From CAYQZD01 sp964421875 (lineage in GTDB: Bacteria; Electryoneota; Tariuqbacteria; Tariuqbacterales; Tariuqbacteraceae), in NCBI GenBank assembly GCA_964421875.1, contig CAYQZD010000176.1, forward strand, positions 1 through 5,890: 5,890 nucleotides of DNA. The letters run 5' to 3'. How positions within the stretch are numbered: the first letter of the stretch is position 1; every line of letters starts with the position of its first letter. Positions 1-4,220 of this stretch are shown piece by piece. Below the pieces are notes generated by a model. That model had not been told where the DNA came from. It did no database searches and saw only the letters and a program-made list of their open reading frames with translations. The position numbers and the translations under genes were made by a program.

Positions 1-431
1 AACCTATCCTTTCTATTAGTACGTATCACCAACCTTGTTGAATCTAATTCAGATGCATACCGCCAATTACATCTTAGTAAAATACTCTTAAGTTTAAGGT
101 CGTAAACGGGCCCGCCATTATTAACCACTTTCCAATACAAATAACCTTTTTCATCATCGAATTTGAAACCAGTTGGAACATATACTCTGACTGCAGGAGC
201 ATTTGTAACGATAAACTGCTTAAAGGCAAGGTTCCTTTGCATCTTGACCTCATTCCAGGAATAGAAAGCAAAAATCGTTAGAACAATTGTAGTTATCAAA
301 GAACCGATGGCTGTAAATGCGATTATTGTCGTGCTATTGCGGTTAAGCCAACTTTCATTTTGTAGTGGTTTAGAGATTTCCGAAGAAGTTTCTTTTTGCT
401 CTTCTTCTTTAGACAATTCTTCTTGAATCAT
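1..431 (-). CDS. Partial single-pass membrane protein of unknown function (5' part, runs off left edge)
   Basis: A minus-strand reading frame starts at the ATG at 431-429 and stays open to base 1, giving 143 residues without a stop; the C-terminus is outside the window. Residues 1-33 are hydrophilic and rich in Glu, Lys and Ser (MIQEELSKEEEQKETSSEIS). Residues 34-57 form one hydrophobic helix (TTIIAFTAIGSLITTIVLTI, then FAFY). A probably extracytoplasmic region follows, with a beta-like stretch at about 79-118 (APAVRVYVPTGF and YLYWKVVNNGGPVYDLKLK). This layout resembles many uncharacterised one-helix membrane proteins with a small beta domain after the helix, but I recognise no named family. 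AAGG nine bases before the ATG and AGAGG directly next to it are the best ribosome-binding signals at this start. The frame has about 36% GC, clearly lower than the neighbouring peptidase gene, which may indicate transfer. Its existence is well supported; its function is unknown. Confidence 0.7.
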   Translation of the reverse strand, partial: MIQEELSKEEEQKETSSEISKPLQNESWLNRNSTTIIAFTAIGSLITTIVLTIFAFYSWNEVKMQRNLAFKQFIVTNAPAVRVYVPTGFKFDDEKGYLYWKVVNNGGPVYDLKLKSILLRCNWRYASELDSTRLVIRTNRKDR

Positions 432-461
432 CCTCTGAGACCTTAATTTTTTAATGATTCG

Positions 462-495
462 CCTCGTTCCCACGCTCCTGCGGGGGAATGCATAC
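462..495. repeat. Palindromic dispersed repeat, copy 1 (TTCCCACGC type)
   Basis: This 34-base element matches the element at 2643-2676 at 32 positions, in the same orientation. Its core is an inverted repeat: TTCCCACGC at 467-475 faces GCGGGGGAA at 480-488, with one mismatched pair. It lies between the partial membrane gene and the 3' end of the M23 gene. I recall similar TTCCCACGCT/AGCGTGGGAA palindromes scattered through many environmental bacterial genomes. No T tract follows on either strand, so I do not call it a terminator. Confidence 0.75.
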
Positions 496-571
496 CACAA
501 CTTGTCATTGCCAATCCGCCAAAACCGGATAAACTTCCTCACGGTAGCGATATCTGCGTTTACTGCAAGCG

Positions 572-2566
572 TTACCTAACCGTAAACCTATATTCCTTCT
601 CTGAAGTGTTCCCCATCTTATCCGACACCGAGATATGGACTCGATGTTCGCCGGAATTCAGCGGCTCCCGCAGGCTGACATAAACCGCATCCCGGGGCGG
701 ATCATACTCCGCCAGCGCCCATTCACCGTCAACCGTAACCACAATGGTCTCGTCATCTACTCCGGACAATTCGTCCAAAACGGCGAATCGAAATTCCGGA
801 CGACGGACTTTCAAAACCGCCCCTGATTCAGGTTTCACAAGCTGCACTGAAGGCGGGCGGCGGTCGTATATCATAACGAAAGTCTCAAGGTTGAGGCAGG
901 AACCCCTGACCTCTCCCGCGCTTCGAGAATCGCTTAACAGCGCGGGTTCACCCTTGTCAAAGAAAAATATCCCGCTTGAAGTGTCCGGCGAAGCACCGAA
1001 CCACACCAATTCCGCGCTCCTGCGCAACGGAACCCACTGCGGTTCGAACCGATACTCGTAGCTGGAAGCGTATTCGTATCCCCCCGGCAGCGCGGACACC
1101 GCTGACTGCTGAACAGACACCACCAGTGTATCATAAACTCCGCCGGGCGGGAAGGTTACCTTGAAGTAGTTATCGGGAGATAGAGCAGTCCCCCCCTCCT
1201 CCGGAGTTATCGGATAATAACGCCAGGATTCCAAAACCTCCATATCGGGTGAACAGATATAAGTAAAACCTGATGAACCCGGAGGAGGTCTCAAGCGGAT
1301 ACGGTTTCGCCCCCCCTGAAGAGTATAAGTCACAATCGCGCCCCCTCCAACTCTCCACAACAACGCTGGGAAGGTGGAGTCGATTTCCACCCTGAAATAG
1401 TCCTGGAAAAAATCGAGTGTGTGCCGGGTGTGCGTCGTTGAAACCGAACCGTCCGCCGCCCACTGAGTATCGAAGGGATTAGCCTCGATAGGGAATGTCA
1501 TCTCCGGGGAGTCCAGCGCTAAAAATGCGCCCCTCAACTCCGACTCGTTGCCAAAATAGTCCGCGCAGCGGATAATGAAATTGTACGCCCCGGACGCCAT
1601 TTCGCGCGTATCGATAATCCCTTCGCCGCGATAGAAGGGCATCGCATTGCCCGGCGCGACATACAATCGCTGGTATTTCCCCGCGCCAAGACGACGCAAA
1701 TAAGGATCGCGGTCCAAATCCATCATCAGGTTGCGGTAATAGTCGCAACTGTCGATTTGAACCGTAAACCGCTCCTCACCATCGAGTATTAGCGTCGTTC
1801 GATAAGCGCTTAAAGCCTGAGGCGCGCCGTCGCTCCAATCCTGGCATTTAATCGCAAAACCCACCCGGCCGTACACCCCAGGCCGCTCCCTAAGCTGGTA
1901 CCGGCCACCTCGCCCGGCGACTGCGGGATAAACTGCAGGTCTGCAATCACCATCAACTTCGGATTCGTTATCCAGAGGAATCAACGCTGCCCCTCTGAGA
2001 GTAGGACGCTTATTATCTCCTAACGTCAATCCCTGAGTAAACGGATTGTAAGCCCATGCTTCTCGCCGGATTTCGAAATGGAGATGAGGATGTTTGGTGC
2101 CGCTTTGTCCGCTATAGCAGACTACCTGGCCCTGGGTGAATTCGAACCTGCCGGGCTCAGGATATAAATCCTGCGAAAATCTGCGCTCTGACCACTGGCG
2201 CTCCAAAACGTACTTTTGAACCGGTGAGGCAAAGGACTCAAGGTGAGCGTAAACTGCGGTCCGACCATCCGCCAGGGTCAAATACAGAGCCTTGCCATAC
2301 CCCCCCGGTCTGACCTTAATCCGAGATACATAGCCATCGGCGATTGCACGGACGGGGATGCCGGTGACGCCGGGAGTGCGGATGTCGATTCCCATATGCA
2401 CTCTCCCCGGACGATACTCCCCGAATGAAGAGGAAATGGTCCTGTACTTTTTCAAAGGCCAGATTAAATCGCCGGAGGGACTATCCTGGCAGAAAAGAGG
2501 ATAACTCAGGACTATCAGAATAGTTGACAAAACTGCCAACCCTATCCAGAGACGGTGTAGAAGCAT
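572..2566 (-). CDS. Secreted M23-family (LytM-type) metallopeptidase with beta-rich C-terminal region
   Basis: This 664-residue protein is predicted to be a zinc endopeptidase acting on peptidoglycan cross-bridges or stem peptides outside the cytoplasm. Residues 1-27 look like a signal peptide; Cys26 follows PLF, which is not a proper lipobox. The M23 domain spans about 34-176. It has the HxxxD zinc motif (His57, Asp61), the YAHL histidine (His108) and the HLHFE motif (His161, His163), so the full set of ligands and catalytic residues is present and activity is likely. Between YAHL and GQVVCYSGQSGT (146-157) lies an insert of about 36 residues, longer than in classical LytM enzymes; I recall such inserts in Bacteroidota M23 proteins. 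About 490 residues follow. Two beta-domain ends of the DxxGN type are seen, at 336-340 and 649-653, and the last 97 residues (568-664) look like a bacterial Ig-like domain. An in-frame TAA lies six bases before the ATG, which limits upstream starts; no Shine-Dalgarno is evident. The precise substrate, or a non-lytic regulatory role, cannot be read from sequence. Confidence 0.92.
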   Translation of the reverse strand: MLLHRLWIGLAVLSTILIVLSYPLFCQDSPSGDLIWPLKKYRTISSSFGEYRPGRVHMGIDIRTPGVTGIPVRAIADGYVSRIKVRPGGYGKALYLTLADGRTAVYAHLESFASPVQKYVLERQWSERRFSQDLYPEPGRFEFTQGQVVCYSGQSGTKHPHLHFEIRREAWAYNPFTQGLTLGDNKRPTLRGAALIPLDNESEVDGDCRPAVYPAVAGRGGRYQLRERPGVYGRVGFAIKCQDWSDGAPQALSAYRTTLILDGEERFTVQIDSCDYYRNLMMDLDRDPYLRRLGAGKYQRLYVAPGNAMPFYRGEGIIDTREMASGAYNFIIRCADYFGNESELRGAFLALDSPEMTFPIEANPFDTQWAADGSVSTTHTRHTLDFFQDYFRVEIDSTFPALLWRVGGGAIVTYTLQGGRNRIRLRPPPGSSGFTYICSPDMEVLESWRYYPITPEEGGTALSPDNYFKVTFPPGGVYDTLVVSVQQSAVSALPGGYEYASSYEYRFEPQWVPLRRSAELVWFGASPDTSSGIFFFDKGEPALLSDSRSAGEVRGSCLNLETFVMIYDRRPPSVQLVKPESGAVLKVRRPEFRFAVLDELSGVDDETIVVTVDGEWALAEYDPPRDAVYVSLREPLNSGEHRVHISVSDKMGNTSEKEYRFTVR

Positions 2567-2642
2567 ACTTTATCGTGTATTACTAAGTATTACCGGAAAC
2601 AAGAGCTAATAAAAATTGCGAGTGTCTGTAGGCAGCAACTTC

Positions 2643-2676
2643 CCTCGTTCCCACGCTCCAGCGTGGGAATGCATAC
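2643..2676. repeat. Palindromic dispersed repeat, copy 2 (TTCCCACGCT type)
   Basis: TTCCCACGCT at 2648-2657 and AGCGTGGGAA at 2660-2669 are perfect 10-base inverted arms separated by CC. The surrounding 34 bases (CCTCG before, TGCATAC after) match the copy at 462-495 with two differences. The element sits about 80 bases upstream of the M23 start, so the M23 gene lies between two copies in direct orientation. Confidence 0.8.
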
Positions 2677-2700
2677 AAATTCATATTGTCATTGATATGT

Positions 2701-2726
2701 GGTGTCGAGTCTCCGCACTCGACACC
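2701..2726. repeat. Perfect hairpin, 10-base arms with CTCCGC loop
   Basis: GGTGTCGAGT at 2701-2710 and ACTCGACACC at 2717-2726 are exact inverted arms around the six-base loop CTCCGC. The TGT before it and the GT..CCGC..AC core recur at 2857-2879, where the stem sequence is different but again self-complementary. No T tract follows closely on either strand. Confidence 0.75.
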
Positions 2727-2780
2727 AACTGACTGTTATTTTTATATATTCTGTCAACTAAAGACAGGCTGTCTGAAAAT

Positions 2781-2843
2781 GTCATTGGAGCGAAGCGAAG
2801 TAATCTTACCGTTATGTCAGGTCTAAAGCGAAGCGGAGACCTG
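2781..2843. repeat. Composite repeat, copy A (GTCATTG..AATCTT plus AGGTCT hairpin)
   Basis: The element begins GTCATTGGAGCGAAGCGAAG, continues through TTATGTCAGGTCT and ends in AGACCTG. CAGGTCT (2818-2824) and AGACCTG (2837-2843) form 7-base inverted arms. It aligns with 3761-3823 at about 54 of 63 positions with one gap. The first half is a decayed version of the GTCATTGCGAGCG..GCAAT palindrome seen in many bacterial genomes; here the outer arms no longer pair, because GGAG replaces GCGAG and TAAT replaces CAAT. Confidence 0.75.
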
Positions 2844-2859
2844 TCATTGCTAATGTGCA

Positions 2860-2879
2860 GCCGGGTCCCCGCACCCGGC
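2860..2879. repeat. Perfect hairpin, 7-base arms with CCCCGC loop
   Basis: GCCGGGT at 2860-2866 and ACCCGGC at 2873-2879 pair exactly around CCCCGC. The loop and its closing bases resemble those of the hairpin at 2701-2726, while the stems differ in a compensated way. It directly follows composite copy A. Confidence 0.7.
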
Positions 2880-2882
2880 GGA

Positions 2883-2911
2883 ATTGTAGGTCGGAACCTT
2901 GTTCCGACAAT
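2883..2911. repeat. Hairpin with GTCGGAAC/GTTCCGAC arms
   Basis: GTCGGAAC at 2890-2897 and GTTCCGAC at 2901-2908 are exact 8-base arms around CTT. ATT before and AAT after could extend the stem across a small bulge. It lies four bases after the previous hairpin, as one more unit of the mosaic. I recall similar GTCGGAACCTTGTTCCGAC palindromes in other bacterial genomes. Confidence 0.7.
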
Positions 2912-2956
2912 CCTTAAATCAACCGGTTGTAGTGTGGATTCTCTAACCCACCACCC

Positions 2957-2994
2957 GTCATTCCGGTACAGCCGGAATCCGGTGCGGGATTCTT
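2957..2994. repeat. GTCATTCCGG-type palindrome with two overlapping hairpins
   Basis: ATTCCGG (2960-2966) pairs with CCGGAAT (2972-2978) around TACAG. A second stem, GAATCC (2975-2980) with GGATTC (2987-2992), uses some of the same bases, so only one of the two can form at a time. The GTCATTC beginning links it to the repeat at 3860-3897. Confidence 0.65.
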
Positions 2995-3004
2995 CATTAG
3001 GCGG

Positions 3005-3039
3005 ACTTGTACACCTGAACACTTTTATACTTGTACACC
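3005..3039. repeat. Direct repeat of ACTTGTACACC, two copies 24 bases apart
   Basis: ACTTGTACACC occurs exactly at 3005-3015 and 3029-3039. Each copy contains the palindrome TGTACA. The second copy overlaps a small hairpin, TACAC (3034-3038) with GTGTA (3045-3049). The pair lies just downstream of the TPR gene's stop codon. Paired sites about two helical turns apart can be protein-binding sites, but the location after a gene argues against a simple operator. Confidence 0.5.
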
Positions 3040-3108
3040 GCTCCGTGTAATCCGAGCGTCTGTGTTAAGAATATAACCTAAATTGACTTAGAAGACTGTA
3101 AAATCGGC

Positions 3109-3585
3109 TTACAACTTACTCAATTCCCTGCGGCTGACAGCGACATATCTGCTTCCCGGATAATGAGAAATAAGCCGGGTCAATTCGCGCCGAGCCCGCG
3201 CTTTATCGCCCAAACGAATATAGCACAGACCAATCTTGAGCTGGGCGTCTTCAGCCTTATTGGTCCGGGGAAAAGTGAAAACCTTGCAAAACTCGATAAC
3301 TGCCTTCCGATAATCCTTCAGCCCGAAATAGCATTCTCCTATCCAATACTGGCAATTATCGGAAAGCCTGTGGCTAGGATTACTCTTAATCAGAGCTTGG
3401 AACATCCCGCAGGCTCGAGTGTAATTCCCCTGAAGATGAACATCGAGCGCCCTCTGATATTCTGCCTCAAAACCCTGCGTTGAGCTCGAACCCTCGTCGG
3501 AGAACGACACTGAAACTGTTAAGTAACTCGTAGCAAAAACCAACATTAGCGCGATAAAAATCGCTGACGGCTGGAATAACTTCAT
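3109..3585 (-). CDS. Small secreted TPR protein (YbgF/CpoB-C-terminal-like)
   Basis: The protein is 158 residues from the ATG at 3585, which gives MKLFQPSAIF, a natural signal-peptide beginning. A TTG three codons upstream (3594) is an alternative. Residues 1 to about 29 are a signal peptide with a long hydrophobic core. The rest is three tetratricopeptide repeats. The first runs from AEYQRALDVHLQGNYTRACG to NPSH. The second begins SDNCQYWIGECYFGLKDYRK. The third begins EDAQLKIGLCYIRLGDKARA and ends HYPGSR. The SDNCQYWIGECY pattern and the HYPGSR ending are typical of the C-terminal domain of YbgF/CpoB and related outer-membrane-assembly TPR proteins, which mediate protein contacts in the periplasm. 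The N-terminal coiled coil of true CpoB is missing and no tol or pal gene is nearby, so CpoB function should not be assumed. No clear Shine-Dalgarno is seen. A good promoter lies about 110 bases upstream. Confidence 0.85.
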   Translation of the reverse strand: MKLFQPSAIFIALMLVFATSYLTVSVSFSDEGSSSTQGFEAEYQRALDVHLQGNYTRACGMFQALIKSNPSHRLSDNCQYWIGECYFGLKDYRKAVIEFCKVFTFPRTNKAEDAQLKIGLCYIRLGDKARARRELTRLISHYPGSRYVAVSRRELSKL

Positions 3586-3664
3586 TACTGACAACTCTTA
3601 CCAATAATGATAATGGTGTTATTTTGGAGGGGATAACTAATCGGATTATCAAATATTTACCGGG

Positions 3665-3685
3665 GCGGGACTTAAGTGAGCCCGC
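3665..3685. repeat. GC-rich inverted repeat in the TPR-gene leader
   Basis: GCGGG (3665-3669) faces CCCGC (3681-3685) across eleven bases that include the palindrome ACTTAAGT. It falls just downstream of the predicted transcription start, so it would form a stem in the mRNA leader about 80 bases before the start codon. Whether it regulates anything is unknown. Confidence 0.4.
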
Positions 3686-3694
3686 AATAATACA

Positions 3695-3723
3695 AATATA
3701 CCCTTTAACCGCCCCATTGTCAA
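3695..3723 (-). promoter_or_regulatory. Sigma70-like promoter for the TPR gene
   Basis: On the minus strand a perfect -35 TTGACA (3718-3723) is followed by a 17-base spacer and the -10 box TATATT (3695-3700), which matches TATAAT at five of six positions. Transcription would start near 3688, giving a leader of about 100 bases before the ATG at 3585. The position and orientation fit the TPR gene, and it is the best promoter match I found in the window. Confidence 0.55.
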
Positions 3724-3760
3724 ATTTAACCAAAAAATAACGGTAATACTAAGGTGTATT

Positions 3761-3823
3761 GTCATTGCGAGCGTAGCGAAGCAATCTTCCCGTTATGTCA
3801 GGTCTTTGGTGAAACGGAGACCT
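3761..3823. repeat. Composite repeat, copy B (GTCATTGCGAGCG type plus AGGTCT hairpin)
   Basis: The first half retains the classical palindrome: ATTGC (3764-3768) pairs with GCAAT (3781-3785) around GAGCGTAGCGAA. The second half has AGGTCT (3800-3805) facing AGACCT (3818-3823). The whole unit aligns with copy A at 2781-2843, including the unpaired TTATGTC joint, so the two halves move or are copied as one unit. Confidence 0.75.
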
Positions 3824-3859
3824 AACATAGTCACTGTGCGCCAGAGTCCACCGTACATT

Positions 3860-3897
3860 GTCATTCTGAAACCGGCGTAGCCGGAGTGAAGAATCTC
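3860..3897. repeat. GTCATTCTG..GAATCTC palindromic repeat
   Basis: ATTCT (3863-3867) pairs with AGAAT (3890-3894), and inside it CCGGC (3872-3876) pairs with GCCGG (3880-3884) around GTA. It has the overall form of the dispersed GTCATTCTGAGCG..GAAGAATCTC palindromes and is related to the unit at 2957-2994. It follows composite copy B by about 36 bases. Confidence 0.65.
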
Positions 3898-3930
3898 TCC
3901 CTCGTCCCCATCCTCCGGCCTTGACTATCC

Positions 3931-3965
3931 ACCAACCACTAAACACTAATCACCAAACACCGACC
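3931..3965. repeat. Degenerate heptamer tandem repeat (ACYAAMC-like, five units)
   Basis: Five consecutive 7-base units read ACCAACC, ACTAAAC, ACTAATC, ACCAAAC and ACCGACC, followed by a partial ACC. Positions 1, 2, 5 and 7 hardly vary. The format recalls the short tandem heptamer repeats (STRR) described in cyanobacteria, but relationship to those is not implied. Confidence 0.65.
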
Positions 3966-4137
3966 ACCGGAAAAACAAAAATAATATACCATTATAATAT
4001 ACTGTAAATTATATACTTACAAAATAATCAAAATTTCTCCCAAAAAAACTTGACATTTGTTCAGCATTTTCGCATATTACCTGAGAGGGGGCTATTGATA
4101 AAAACGCCCGCACCGACAAGATTAAAACACTTCGCCT

Positions 4138-4170
4138 TCATCATCTTCATCATTATCATCATCATTATGA
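4138..4170. repeat. Imperfect trinucleotide tract (TCA/TTA)
   Basis: Eleven triplets run without interruption: TCA TCA TCT TCA TCA TTA, then TCA TCA TCA TTA TGA. On the minus strand the tract gives a run of ATG, ATA and AAG codons in one frame. Tracts like this can change length by slippage. It lies about 50 bases after the rodA stop codon. Confidence 0.7.
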
Positions 4171-4220
4171 TTTCAGCGTGAATAATATCCAATGCGGCAA
4201 CCTCCGTAACCTCCTGGTCA

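Larger units (their letters stand above)
2567..3108. other. Intergenic hairpin-repeat mosaic, no credible gene
   Basis: This 542-base spacer between the TPR gene and the M23 gene contains at least six different inverted repeats one after another, itemised separately, plus an 11-base direct repeat near its right end. A 113-codon open frame on the minus strand (2681-3022) runs across the repeats. Its product contains phrases encoded by the repeat itself (for example RPDITVRLLRF), so it is probably not a gene. I see no strong promoter and no GC hairpin followed by a T tract here. Confidence 0.7.
3586..4220. other. Intergenic region with promoter, repeats and low-complexity tracts
   Basis: This 635-base spacer separates rodA from the TPR gene. 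From right to left in the direction of transcription it holds a trinucleotide tract, an AT-rich stretch at about 3970-4060, a heptamer repeat, two palindromic repeats and the TPR-gene promoter. ATAATATAC is directly repeated at 3981-3989 and 3994-4002. A 65-codon frame over the repeats (minus strand, 3749-3946) contains the repeat-encoded phrase RPDITGRLLRYARND and is not credible as a gene. Confidence 0.65.

Noticed and set aside
74..271. A 65-codon minus-strand frame at the left end
   Set aside because: It lies in another frame of the better-supported partial membrane gene at 1-431, which has a start, a ribosome-binding signal and a clear membrane helix.
934..2428. Several open frames of 60-100 codons on both strands inside the M23 gene
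   Set aside because: They overlap a complete gene with intact family motifs and have arginine-, proline- and cysteine-rich, low-quality products typical of shadow frames in GC-rich coding DNA.
2643..2676. Intrinsic terminator at the TTCCCACGCT palindrome
   Set aside because: The stem is strong, but no run of T follows on either strand, and the same element lies elsewhere in the same orientation, which fits a dispersed repeat better.
2681..3022. A 113-codon minus-strand open frame in the spacer right of the M23 gene
   Set aside because: It runs through the hairpin repeats, and its peptide phrases (RLYRNDG, RPDITVRLLRF) are translations of the repeat units, a frequent source of false hypothetical proteins.
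3467..3733. An 88-codon minus-strand frame overlapping the start of the TPR gene
   Set aside because: It covers the promoter and leader of the TPR gene in a different frame, and its product shows no domain.
2781..3897. CRISPR array
   Set aside because: The repeated units are few, different from one another, mostly palindromic and not separated by spacers of uniform length; no cas genes are present.
3749..3946. A 65-codon minus-strand open frame
   Set aside because: Its end (RPDITGRLLRYARNDN) is encoded by composite repeat copy B. There is no independent coding signal.
4042..4048. T-tract terminator after rodA (seven T on the minus strand)
   Set aside because: No stable GC-rich stem directly precedes the tract.
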